Origin: Urechis unicinctus
Lineage: Eukaryota; Annelida; Polychaeta; Xenopneusta; Urechidae
Reading direction: 5' to 3'
DNA: 64,000 bases
Assembly (NCBI GenBank): GCA_034190875.2
Contig: CM067356.1
Location: 36,102,210 to 36,166,209 of the forward strand
Shown here: positions 1 through 12,859 of the stretch, piece by piece
How positions within the stretch are numbered: position 1 is the stretch's first letter
Layout of the letters: every line of letters starts with the position of its first letter
Position numbers and translations under genes: made by a program
Notes under the pieces: model-generated
The model's input: only the letters and a program-made list of their open reading frames with translations
Database searches by the model: none
What the model was told of the DNA's origin: nothing

Positions 1-2900
1 TGCAAGACATTCAATGAGTTTGGCACCAGTGCAACCACTAGTCAATTACATCGCCGCACAAACCAAATCGGTATGGCTGTATTCAGCGTCATGATCAAAT
101 ACTCGGCGGCAAGCTGGAGTGCTGTACTTTGATCCACTTAACTCAATTAAATCAACAATTGATCAATGAAGATAACTTATTCAATGTGTTATTATTCTAC
201 AATTCAGGCGTCCTACTGAAACACGTATCTGCATATTTTTGTATTTGCAAATGAGAAGTCTTCCCTTATACTCGGTTATAAGGTTAATGATTAGAGGAAC
301 GTGGCGTTGAGAAATTTACACGATGGTGAACATTAGCCAAGCACATAGTTCAAGATGCATTACATATGTTTTGCAGGTGGTATAGTTGGGGCATTAAGCC
401 AGGTGACAAAATTAAAAGAATGTGATAGCAAAAGTGCATTTAAGCGTGTAGTTGCCTAAATGTTCGGTTGCGTACTGTATACATTTGTACAACGAATAAT
501 GCATATGTTAAAACAACAAAATAGGAAAACTATACTATAGGAAATTGCCAGTGGAGCTTGTAGTCTGTAAAAGCCCCTGGCCCTTATGTGCAATGTACCA
601 TATGAACATATTATCATATGTAGTATGTTATTAAAACGCGTTACGTGACCTATTTCAGCCGTTCTGCTTCTAAAATGTGTTCCAAATAAATGTAATATAT
701 AATCATCAGCTATGCTCTCTCCCCAAACGAAGTAACACCCATAACAAGTTAACATCCAGTACAAGCTAAAATTCCATGAAACATTTCAGGAATCTCTTAC
801 ACGACAAGGCGGATGTGCAACTACTAAGTTTGCCTGCCGCATCTCAGAGCAAAATGGCGCTTATCGGGCTTACGTCTGCACAAATGACTGTACAACTGGT
901 TAGAAGAGAGCAATATGCATTAAATCACAAAAGAACACAATATAGTAATTTGTTGCTATCTCAAATGGAGTCTAACATAACAGATGCATTCCTACGGCAC
1001 GAAATAGCAGCATTATTACTCACATATCCGTTATGCTTAGCACATTATCACTTCGTTAGCTTGGCCGTTGTAGTAATATTATTCAGAGATATATGTATGC
1101 CAATACCGTCTAAGATCAACTAGCACCGTCTATCCATCATAGTGATTCTTATTGAGCTCATGACATTTATTACCAGATAAGACAAAGGTACTCGGCTAGA
1201 TTATTTCAAGCGCCTTTTTGTTGCTCTAAGATTCAGAGTAAATTACATATTGTCAGCACTTCCACTTCAATGCGGAAGATTTAACTCTAACACAAGGACT
1301 TCCTGTGGTGTTGGTAGTACTGCACCTTCATTACCTTAAAGATTTATGAAACACATTTAAAATATCGGCCTATTGGTTCAAGTAGTGACTGAAAAGTGCT
1401 TTGTTACATTTGAATTATTCTAGATACACTACAATTTATCAGTTAAAACTTTCACAGTGAACTGTTATGAATGAGCAACATCAGGTCAAAAGCAAGAAAA
1501 TCACTCCAACGAAATTGCTTTTACGATGGTTGTTAACGACGCGATTGGCTGAGGCAACTTGGGTGCAACATTGTTATTGGATAATACACCTGATATGCAT
1601 AAACTATTAGTCGATCGACGATACAAAATACTATGTTATAAAAGGGTTAGGAAACGTCTCCTATGTCAAACACCATGTCTAAGGTGCACTAGACATACCC
1701 TCTCTATATTAGTCGGTGAATCAGCGTCAGCATATGAAGGGCAAATAAGTGACGCTGTTGCAGTGCTTGCATGTCGTCACTTCTGATCTATTAATAACAC
1801 ATATTGTACATAAAAATTATGATAATGGTAATTATTCTATTATATCTTGATTGTAGCAGCAACTTGTCGCAATCTACCACTAACAGGTCCAATTATGAAT
1901 TAAGTATTCAATGTTTCGGTACTTCGTGCTGCCCAGCGCCTTAACACATAATGGGGGGGCTGTATATCGTTTGCTGAAGAAAGAGGCATAAATGGACGAA
2001 TATTAGCTTGACAAACATCGAACATCTAATAAAGATCACTCACGCATCTAAGTTTTCTTAACCAATAAGGCAACGATTGGCAATGCGGATGTTAGGATAA
2101 TGATCATTTCGATAGATTAAGAAATTATTAGCGTCTTTAAAAACGAATATACGGAAGCCACTAATAATAAAGTATAAGCACTTGCTTCTGTTAAGTTTTA
2201 TATTTTTAACATCAAACCCAAACCTTTAGCTCCTCAACATTCTATTCCATTCAATTATTTAAATATTGCTTCAGCTAAGGGTGCTATTCGCTGTATATCT
2301 TCCTTTCTATGAACAAAACATATGGGTAGTATATATGTACGAAATTATTGCAGGGATATGTGTGTTCCACAAACCACAGCTTCTATTGTATGGAAAACAT
2401 CTTAACCATTTGTGTAAGTATAGTAATTTCGGTTTGATGTAGAATCGTGCTGTTTGAAAACACTGGTTTTCTTGGTTAATAAAGGTAGTAAATACCCCAA
2501 GTACAATCACGTAAACGCTATTGAAGTTCATTTTTGCTTCGGTAACCCGGTTCTACTTTTAGCTGACTTAGCGTTGTCATTCCTGAGAACGTTTCGCAGC
2601 TAATGAGTAGCTCGACAGTGACATACCACTTTACCCAGACCACAGCTTTAATTTTTCCTGACATCTAGAATGAGTCCATTTGGAAAAAAACTCTTTTGAA
2701 TAACGCTCCAAAATCGCCAATCTAAGATGACAATACCTAACAAACCTGCCGCAGCGAATCGACGGAGTTATATTGCTTGCATTGATAGAGACGTTAATGC
2801 CTGCCAATGAAAGGAAAGAGGACTTTCAGGCTATAGACTGAGGAATGAACTGAGGCCACTTCACCTACTAACATATAAGCCTAAAAAGACGAAGCAGCAC
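1..2900. other. Unannotated AT-rich sequence
   Basis: No recognisable gene, RNA or repeat was seen. The longest open frame (776-1123, plus, 115 codons from ATG) has no domain, signal peptide or splice context that I recognise. At this base composition, two or three frames of that length are expected by chance in 64 kb, so I do not call it. Confidence 0.5.
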
Positions 2901-3697
<797 letters not shown>

Positions 3698-6600
3698 TGC
3701 ACTTTTGTTGTTGGCCTTTTTTACCTCCCGTCCTCAACTATCTTGCACGGGTATATTTTTTGGGGAGACACTGTGTTGCCTGTGCACACTCCATAATATA
3801 GATACCTGACAGGATTATTCTGATATTTTATGTCCATTATTTAGCATTCAGACCACCTAGTTACACCAATGAAGAAGGTTAACAGCATTGATTGCGATGC
3901 GATTGTTTGCTATGACAATTCTGAGTGTACACTGGGTGACAACCACAAGTATTATATAATTTATTCAGGTTTACTTATTATACATGGAATTGTTAACATT
4001 AGTACCGACAATTATACAAACAATCAAACCCGTACAAAGTCGATGGCTGGCAGGAACTAGTTCGTGATTATTTGAGCAGGGTATGGAAAAGGACTCACAC
4101 GCACATTGGTTGAAGATTATTTTAGTGCTTAAAATGTTGTTGTCATGCCTCTAAATTAAGGCTATACAAAAGGTGCATAATGCTGAATCGTACCTCACGC
4201 TGATCGAATACTGTCGGTTTAATAATTGGCATAACAAAGGCTTGTGCAAGAGAATTGTGTCAAACAAATTTTGCCGCACACCAATGCAGCACTGATCTGC
4301 AGGGTCACATATCCATGAAATTACATAGAGCAAACATAAACATTTATAATCATTTCGCCGACAGCGTGTTAATATAATTTCAAAAGGGTGGAATGGAAGC
4401 ACTGCGGAAGAAATCTGCCGTTCAAAAGCAACGTAAAAAGCATGAAAGTGTCCCAAGAACCTACATTTCTTGCCAGTATATGTGGTTTTCAAGTGTTACA
4501 GTGATTGAGTACTAAGTAACGACTATATCCGCAGAAGGAAGGAATGTTTCGTTTGTGGCTAGAATTTTGATATAATTGTTTTCAGGGGGTACGATATTGG
4601 TAATTGTTAGGTCGCATGCATACCAGAGCGAGATACGTTGCCTCACGTTGCTTCATCAACCATGAGTATTCAGTGCATAATATAGACGTAGTTAAAGTCT
4701 AGATAAACTCTGAGTAATATGAGTGCAACACGTTGTCCCTGCTTCAGTCCTTGCTGCAGGATAGTTGAAGTGATATTTGAAAATGTTTGTCACGGTTATG
4801 ACGGGAGTTACTGTTTCTATGCATTTAGATCTTTCCGTTGTGCATATCGGGAGTCATGGTTAGTTTGTGCCGTTATAATGCAAATATGCCATAAGGACGC
4901 AAATGGCTCATTGTATCGCCAGCGTTAAAACCCTTTGGTGACTGCCATTGACACCAATCTGATGTCATTCACATGCTGCCTTTGGTGCATTGTGCTTATC
5001 GATCAAGCTGTATGAGTCCGCGAAGCTAGAGATAGCCTTGCTCCCCACGCAACAATCCTGAAAGACTTGTTTGTTATTAAACACTGCGTTGACGTCATGT
5101 ATGTTATCAGTATATGTGACGACAACTTGTGGTTTTAGCAACGCAGTGACTATTATGGTGACTCTTTGCTATGACCAGCTGCAAGAGTAATATGGAAAAT
5201 TAAATGTGCTGAATAGTATTCGCAAAACATGATGTTGTATGATTTCATTAATTCTTCAACATAAATATGCACACCTTATTTTATTAAGAAACACACCTCA
5301 CAACAAATATTATGGCCATTATGGTCTTAATGTGCCAACATAAGTACTACTGGTCTTGTGTGGTACACGTTTGGTAGCTTAGCTACCTATTTCGCAATTA
5401 CAACCTGATTTATATTGAACATAAAAGGCCGGTTCTGAAGTGAGAGTTGATTACATTTGCTGCTTAGTCCCTTAACGGTACCCTGGAGTCGTATGACCAA
5501 TTGATCTGGCGATGGAATGAATATTGTTGTTTGCCAAGGGTATTGATTTGTCGATGTTGCCGCTGAGTTAACTATTTTCCCTCGTTGGCGATAAACAATT
5601 TGCTAGTAATGCATCCAATTACAGCACTGCCGTTGGATGTGTGCTGATAGAATTATAGTGGACTTCGTAAACCACATTAATTGCATGGCATTATTATTGC
5701 CAGCGAAACACTAAAATTACCGACTGGAAGACGGCTTGATTTATCTGTGTGCTTAAATACATTGCCCCAAAATTGATTCATACAATAACTGGTCGTGCAG
5801 ACCAATGCGATAATCAGCGAAAATGAGTTGCATACATTGATATTTGCAACGCAGGAATCGTTTCCTGTTGTAGTACGATTAATTTAAACAGTAAAAGAGC
5901 GTTTGCCACGAAACAATTATTTAACATTTCGACCCCTTACTTCAAGTACATCAAGACTAATATGTATGGCACATTCGTGCCAAATGTACGATGTTAACGT
6001 AATATTGATAATGAAGTCAAAGACTATAGAACTAATTTAATGCAAACAATCAAAAGAGCGGAGGATGAAAAACGTGTAAGAATACCGATTTGATTCTTAC
6101 ACTGGCAAATCCTCTCGACCTCAAAAAAGACATGTGAAGGCCCCAATTTCTGATTATCTCCCGCGTCTTTATAGAAATATAGCATGAAGTCCTCATTCGT
6201 AAGGGCTGTAGATTATAGTAGATTGTAGCTAAGCTGAGAATATAGAGAAAACACTGCGATCACAGTGAACTGTTGTTGATGCATAGTACATTAGTGTAAC
6301 AATAGACAGAAGCTTATTCGAGGAAGTGATAGCAAAGTTGGAACATGTGAAAGTTCTATTGTGAACGATATGTGGTATTTCTATTGCGAATTGTCAACGG
6401 AAACATGTGACAAAGAGGTAGGTATACCGATTGTGTCCCCCTCTTTGTGTTAACATGATCATTATAGTAATTAAGGCAATATTCGACCGAGCACGTTTAG
6501 GGAGTTGATATCACCCCACATACATGCTTGATCATCAATGAAGCTATAATAAGTGACATGTGCATGTTTAACCTCTGCTAGTCACATGAACAGCGCAAAA

Positions 6601-8858
6601 GAGCCATTAACCGGATTAATATCGTAATCCAGAACTATGAAAAACATGCAGTGCGGTGATTTAGATGGGATGCGATGCTTTATACTGGCCAATTCCGTAT
6701 AATTATCATGCATTTGTAAACCGTATACAGTAGCAGCAATGTTTAAACGTGCGTGTAGTGTCTGAAAACAGTTTGGTTTGGTTTGAGGGGATGGGGTTGT
6801 GTAGAATTGTACTTGAATAATGCATATGCTACTTAAGATGAGATGTTTTATACTTATCTACCTCAAGCTTATGCTTGGGGAACAACAGTACGATTTCATA
6901 CTATTATTATAAAAGGCGTTCTTGGACGCCTCAGTGAATGTGGATATCGGAATTATTGCTAGTTACGGCAAATAATAATCGTGTAATAAGATATAAACAT
7001 GTTGAGCAATTGCTATCTGTGCATAGCTCCGGCGATTTCATGCGTAGAATGCAAGCTTCGCTTCTCACATCAGTAAGTACATCATATTTGTGACACGCAA
7101 ACAGTGGTCAACTTTATAACAATAGACATTGACGCATCTATTAAGTTGCATAATGGTACAAAACGCAAATGGATAAGCGTTAAGAAATCGAAACACAAGC
7201 GACGATAATGCAGCAGTGCTCAGTGTCAATCTGATGCAAGCGTACTGGAAGGATGGAACATATTCTGACAAGCGGCTCAGTGTAACAAATAATTCTTTGC
7301 TTAAATAGTATGATCCTGGACGTTGTTTCAAATGTCCAGAGTATGAAAGATTTTGCGCAATAAAATGCATGGACTTTGAATGTTTGCTAGAGGCGTTGTG
7401 GTGTACAACTAATGAGCTCAGTGACTAGGAGGAGGATGTTGGTAACGACCAGTGGACCTTCATATAGACTGCATGTGCCTCGCAAATAGTACTTCCATGT
7501 GAAGCATATATTGAAATACGAGATCAATATGTGGATGGACATTTTTTGGAAATGACGTAGATAAAGCCCATTAAAGGTGTATAAATCAACTATTCACATA
7601 CATTAGGGCCAGTGCATTATATAATTCCCGTACGTACATAGCAAATAAAGTGTATTTGTAATTTTCGTATATTCATACTTTTGGTTAACTTATCGGCTAA
7701 TGGTGGCTTATTGAACAATGTGGTAGGGTTGGTTGGCGATGTAAAAGATAGGATTCGGGTGATATTAGACATATTGTGAGCAGTTGACTTTGAGAACCTA
7801 TGCGTGCCAGCTTGAACTATGCTTTTGTTACGTCATATCGTGCTTCGATTGATGATTTTAATTGGAAAAAATGCATGTTAATATATAGCGACATAATGAT
7901 ATTACGTTAGGTGTATTCTATTTCGATCAAATGTAACAAGCGAAATGTTCCCTGTCGAGATGAATGTAGATGGCTGTGAACAAACAATCTCAACGACATA
8001 TACTATTCCCCTGGCTTCGATACAAATTTACAACGCATACAGCACCCACCTAAATACGTTTGCAGTAAATTGTGGTAAATGCTACAAAAGAGTTTGGTCG
8101 GAATAGGAAACACCGATATCCACTGTGACATTGGCGTCCATTAGCGACAATTTACAGAGAGCATAGATCCTCACGTTAACATCCGATCCCCATCACTATT
8201 TGCTGCGTGTGCTATATTTCTAGATGAGCAATGACAGCAATGAACTTACATATTTTGAAATTCCTTTGGCGATATTTGAATTGGGATTGTATGAACGTTT
8301 AGCACATTTGTGCAGTGACAGCTGTTATGTTCTTTGTAGAATTATGTGTTCAACTTTTAATTCTGAATTAGCAAAATAACTTATCAACCAGCTATATAAG
8401 CTCCTAGCAGTTATTCACTTAAGTGAAAACTCGAACCGAGATTAAGCCATAACTCCAGGCGGTCAAGGCCAGACAGACTGACCCAGTTGTCAAGCCTGTC
8501 TAAATACCGATTTCGTTGTGTGTGTATATGCATTAAACCAAAATGAAACACAAATGTTATTTTGACATTTATTACCAAAACCTGAATAAGTTTCATATAA
8601 ACAATCATTGTTACCCTATTTATCATGGGCATATAAATTAACCGATTTATAATATGACTATCATAAAGGATGAATAACATTGATTTGCGTCAGACTATGT
8701 ACATAAGTTCATTGCTGAGGTGCTTGATCTCTGACTAAAATATCCAAACTGCAGCCTTGCTGAGGTCCTTGCAGAGAAAGGGAATGTCTCACCACCTATT
8801 GTCTCCCAGTACGAGAAACCTGCAACGGATCTTCTCGTAGGTGCTTACAGGTGTCGAT
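3698..8858. other. Unannotated AT-rich sequence
   Basis: Nothing recognisable was found on either strand. Short frames at 4151-4492 (minus) and 8411-8680 (minus) have no motif I know. They lie within the length range expected by chance. Confidence 0.45.
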
Positions 8859-9034
8859 TCAACCTGACAAAGAAATCCTTTTCAGCTCCATGATAAAAAA
8901 ACCCGTATATTCGCCGCACGGGTCAAGGAAGGATTCTCTAACAGCTGTTACCACTCAGGCTGCCCACAATTCCCTGTGTCTCCTGCCAAGTCTGTGCCAT
9001 ATCCAGAATGTAAACCGGTTGGTAGGCTAGATAC
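8859..9034 (-). pseudogene. P2RX7_C-like pseudogene, exon 3 (terminal)
   Basis: It is preceded by a TTTTTCAG acceptor. It begins with the NEYLAYQ continuation, then shifts frame near CAGACTTGG into LGRRHREL. It has an in-frame TGA at the family's conserved Cys position and continues as VVTAVRESF and GEYTGF to a TGA at 8859-8861. The stop and the shift make the product non-functional unless they are assembly errors. Confidence 0.72.
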
Positions 9035-9336
9035 CTGAAAAATCTGAAGCAATATGTCAATTAGTTGACTATGGTTTTGAAATAAGTTGTATTGATAGAA
9101 AACAAAATGTCGTTTGTCAACCATTACCTCACTTTGTATTCGTATTGTATGCCCAGCTTCTGGATTTCATGTTACTGGTGTTGTTATTTATTCATGGCTA
9201 TGTGAAATATTTGAAGTTTATCAATATGAACACTGAATATTTTACACTGCAGCGGGTTTGATATACTCTCAGCAATAAATATGATTGTTCAACCTCAAAC
9301 TTGCCTTTTTTTGGGGAGCAATAGTGGCTAACGTAC

Positions 9337-9552
9337 TCATTGGTAGGGACCTCATCTCGAACAGGTCCAACCATTTGAATACATACGAATTTGGACGCTT
9401 TCAGCACATATTCGTTCAGGCAGTTCGCCAGAAACCCGTGATGCCTAGTGATGCATGGCCCTTCTTCCATTATATCCAGCACTCTCTCCAATCTGTTGCA
9501 GCACACACTCTCTCTGGTTTGTTCCATAGAGATGCAGTGTTGACGGCTACAT
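9337..9552 (-). pseudogene. P2RX7_C-like pseudogene, exon 2
   Basis: The acceptor CTTAG lies just before 9552, and the donor GTACGT starts at 9336. The frame is fully open and carries the Cys cluster (C-S-R-Q-H-C, then ESVCC), an acidic helix, CIT and CLNEYVLK. These match the zinc-ligand core of the ballast domain. This is the best preserved of the three exons. Confidence 0.78.
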
Positions 9553-9863
9553 CTAAGTTACAGAAATAATTAAAGATAAGACTGTCATTGTAATTATATA
9601 TTTGCGGCACAATAAATGAAAGTAAAAAGAAAATATTTGATATACTGCATGCAAAAATATGTCCAAAATAAAAAAATGTGCTGAGGGTACAACAACAAGG
9701 CTACATATACTAGCCTAGTATTATTTGTTGTAGTAGTTATAGTTGTGCACAAATTATCTTAAACTTACAGAATGTGTACATTTATTATGTAACTTATACT
9801 AACGATTATCTTTTACCAGTTAACATAGCTAATTAAAGCTTCTGAAGGGTATTCTATACTCAC

Positions 9864-10038
9864 AATTCATCGGAATCTACATGCGATGTGGACTCTGAGT
9901 CAGAGCTCCTTGTGTCATTTTCGAGTCTGACTTGGATGAGTCCACTCCTGCCCGTATTATCTCAAATAAATAGCCTTGGACATAATTTGCCACAATGTTA
10001 TGTAATGGGACCACGTAATCTTCATAAGAAGACGAAAT
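9864..10038 (-). pseudogene. P2RX7_C-like pseudogene, exon 1
   Basis: The exon ends at 9864 and is followed on the minus strand by a consensus donor, GTGAGT. It contains VQGYLFE, the aromatic motif typical of the family N-terminus, and then a Ser/Asp-rich stretch. The downstream half (ENDTRSSDSES) is in a frame displaced by one base from the upstream half. The start at 10038 is inferred: a Kozak-like GCC precedes ATT where an ATG would fit, so initiation is probably lost. Confidence 0.65.
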
Positions 10039-10110
10039 GGCTTCACGTAAATACGGTGTAATCATAAAAACACTCACTGTCAAATTCTCTTGGACGCCCT
10101 GCAACAAGTG

Positions 10111-10118
10111 TGACGTCA
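10111..10118. promoter_or_regulatory. Palindromic CRE-like site upstream of the pseudogene
   Basis: TGACGTCA lies about 75 bp upstream of the inferred exon 1 start, where a promoter would be expected. The same octamer also occurs near 5090, so chance occurrence is a real possibility. Confidence 0.2.
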
Positions 10119-10889
10119 CGCAATCTGCCCCTAGCGGCCAATTGAGGCAAAATGGCATCGAAAGGATGGCCTCTTATTTTCTTCTAAGTAGGACCTTATG
10201 GTGGATTTTTAGCGCTTATGCATGCCGGTTCAATGAATTGCGGGGCCACGTTTGTTCATTAGTTATTAATCTCCATTTTGAATTACATAATAAAGTAATT
10301 ATGAAAATCGTTGTATTTGACCTTTGACTAGTGTAAGCATACCGGTTCGTTTGCGAGTTTATCAATGCGTTGTCGGATGCATTTTCGACCGTTTCATTCC
10401 TTATTCCTGATTCAGTTAAGTTTTAGTCTCCATGTATCATCTTCTCACTACTGATGCGTTAGCGACATATGGAATTCTGATTGATCATTGCCTACCCTTG
10501 GCCTGTCGGTCGTCTTTTTGCCTTCATAAAGGATGAATAATAAGATTGAAGGTTTACTTCCCCCCCCTAAGCGGCAATTTTAGAATATTTTGCATAATCC
10601 GCTGGTAAATTAATGGTAACGACAATAGGGTGTGAATGCATGTCACAAATGAGAATTTCCCTTCAGTGAGATACGGGCGCCGGATATTAATAACATGTTG
10701 ACAAAATAAAAATATTTTTCTAAATGTGTTTTATGCTATGGTTTGGACACAAGTGTTATTTTGACTATTTCATCGCAATTTTCCTTCCACAGGAAACCAT
10801 AGATGATAGGCCGCCTTCGATGAATTGTCTTTTGACAGGGGATAAGTTCAGATCTGGCATGCATAGAGTTTTAGTTTGACTAACCCGAA
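10119..10889. other. Unannotated AT-rich sequence
   Basis: I see nothing I can name. The plus-strand frame at 10037-10327 is antisense to pseudogene exon 1 and its flank and is not supported as a gene. Confidence 0.4.
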
Positions 10890-11400
10890 GTCAGCGGCTT
10901 ATTTATATCCCGGCCAACGCAGCAAAAGGGCCATCGATGTTCTTGATGCAGTAATTCCCCGAGGGGTAGAGATATGGTTGTTCAGTGATTTTATTCTAGT
11001 AACTGTCCTTATCTGTGAGATGTTTATCTGTTAGTGTTTATTGCTATTTTCACCTCCGGTGTCAGATATGGCCATGTTCAAAATTTCAGTATCGTTATCT
11101 ACAACTGCGTCATCTGAGCATTGGCAATGCGCCAATGGAATGGCATTCGCACAACAGTTTGCTCTATAAGGCGGCTAACTCCGCTTTCTTATTGTCAACA
11201 ATACAGCATCAGCTTACAAATTACCATTTTCCATCATTTAGTACGTGTTAGTATGTGTGCATGCCACTTCACGCTTGACGTATAATGAAAGGTTAACATG
11301 CGTTGGATAATTGGCATAGCAGTTGATATTATATGCATGCATTGCGATGATGTTAAAGGGTTGATAAAAACACTATCCCATCTCTCTATTTCATAATGAC
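10890..11400 (+). repeat. Diverged copy of dispersed block H5
   Basis: It shares an ordered chain of matches with 29,500-29,950, 38,140-38,590 and, in part, 46,780-47,010. Shared pieces include GTAGAGATATGGTTGTTCA, a TATTGCTATTTT stretch, CAATA(C/A)AG(C/T)ATCAGCTTACAAA, and GAAAGGTTA(A/G)CATGC followed by a second GCATGC. The order and spacing argue for true homology. No coding potential was recognised, and the nature of the element is unknown. Confidence 0.7.
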
Positions 11401-11767
11401 GCCACACAAAAAGTACTGTTTGGTAATTGTAAATTATCGCAGGTGATTAACACGCAATTCCATGCTGCCATGACCCGGAGCAAGTATGGCAAATCTTTGC
11501 AGTTATAGCCAATATTCGATTAAGAATGAGACGGTTAAGACCCCTATCTCGGGTTAATTCTCAGTATTGCATTGGGATTGCACCGTTTGCTAAACATCAG
11601 AATTGAAAAAAATAGATCTAAAGCATTTAAATTGCTACAGCCACTAAACATACCTTGAGCATGAATCATTTTATGATGCAGCTTAAATTTCTAAAACTCC
11701 TGTGTGGATTTCAGTGTTACACTTAAGTTTACACTTAAGCGAAACATAATTGCTACTAATATTATTT

Positions 11768-11789
11768 ATATATAAATATATATATATAA

Positions 11790-11854
<65 letters not shown>
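11768..11854. repeat. (TA)n microsatellite
   Basis: Interrupted TATATAAATA motifs on the left pass into a pure TA run. Confidence 0.95.
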
Positions 11855-11862
<8 letters not shown>

Positions 11863-12541
11863 TCACTATCACTTTTAGTATCGCAGTATAGCATTTGAGA
11901 AGCATTTTAGAGGTGTGTGGCCTTGAAAGATTTTGGACATTATCCTGTACCAATTAAATTCAACGTGAGAAGCATCCAATTATTTCCCTCGGGTTGTACA
12001 ACCTTTACATGAAATCCTTGAACATGACACGCTATTGATTATGAACAAATGCTGCATTTGATTATACGTCATAAACAAGTGGTTGTATTTCTTCAAGCTG
12101 AAACGCCTGCCAACGATCCGAGATTGCAAAACATGCTTCCAGCATATTGGTTTACGTTTGATGACGCTCGTGTAGAATAGGCGAAAGTAGTGATTATAGG
12201 TTCACTGGATTATGTAAGCAACAACGCTACCTAGACTAGAATCATCAAAAGCGATACGATGACGTGCCCCATATATTAAAATCTTACTATTGCCCGCCGC
12301 CATAAGTCTTATTTTCGCTCCATAGACTACATTGAGTATAACCTAACTACGCCTGGCAACGTAATATCCGGCATTATGTAATGTATCGGATTATTTGAAT
12401 GACACGCGTTGAAAACCATTCCCGAAAACTACAGTATACCATGTCATATTGCACAATTACCTCTCCTTACATTAGATATAAAGTTATTTCCCGACATACG
12501 TCTGAGCGGCACAAAGTACATAATGCAATATAACAGCAAGA

Positions 12542-12542
<1 letters not shown>

Positions 12543-12639
<97 letters not shown>

Positions 12640-12680
12640 ATATATCACTATATTTTATATAGATATATATATCGCATATG

Positions 12681-12735
<55 letters not shown>
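12543..12735. repeat. Two adjacent (TA)n microsatellites
   Basis: Pure TA runs lie at about 12,543-12,637 and 12,683-12,735. They are separated by a short imperfect spacer with ATATCGCATATGCAATAT. The 148-codon open frame across them is an Ile-Tyr repeat artefact. Confidence 0.95.
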
Positions 12736-12736
<1 letters not shown>

Positions 12737-12859
12737 GTATATGTGTTCATATCTTATATATAAAATGTATAAGATCCAAAATTGAAATGCGAACTATTTT
12801 CACAAGAAGACTAACAGCATCCGTTTGCCTCTATATTTGTCTTTACGATTTGTGAACCT

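Larger units (their letters stand above)
8859..10038 (-). pseudogene. Three-exon P2RX7_C (P2X7 ballast-domain) family gene, decayed
   Basis: On the minus strand three exons can be read. The family is the zinc-coordinating cytoplasmic ballast domain known from the P2X7 receptor C-terminus, which also exists as stand-alone genes in many invertebrates. Seen here in order are an acidic Ser/Asp-rich N-terminal part, a Cys-x4-Cys then ESVCC cluster, CIT followed by LNEYVLK, NEYLAYQ, and a terminal GEYTGF. Both introns, about 311 and 302 nt, have GT/AG ends and join in phase. Splice 1 makes a Leu codon (TT+A) and splice 2 makes a Glu codon (GA+G). Damage consists of a one-base frameshift in exon 1, and in exon 3 a frameshift followed by TGA where the family has a Cys just before Val-Val. 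The likely start codon reads ATT. Family assignment rests on motif memory, not a search. The retained splice sites indicate a DNA-level copy, not a retrocopy. Confidence 0.8.

Noticed and set aside
776..1123. 115-codon plus-strand ORF starting at ATG
   Set aside because: No motif, splice context or paralogue. Two or three frames this long are expected by chance at this base composition in 64 kb.
5088..5098. TGACGTCA site
   Set aside because: An isolated octamer with no gene beside it. Its presence also weakens the case for the one at 10,111.
9285..9569. Plus-strand 94-codon ORF
   Set aside because: It is antisense to P2RX7_C exon 2, where the minus-strand frame carries the family motifs and matching splice phases.
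10037..10327. Plus-strand 96-codon ORF
   Set aside because: It overlaps the inferred promoter and start of the minus-strand pseudogene and has no motif.
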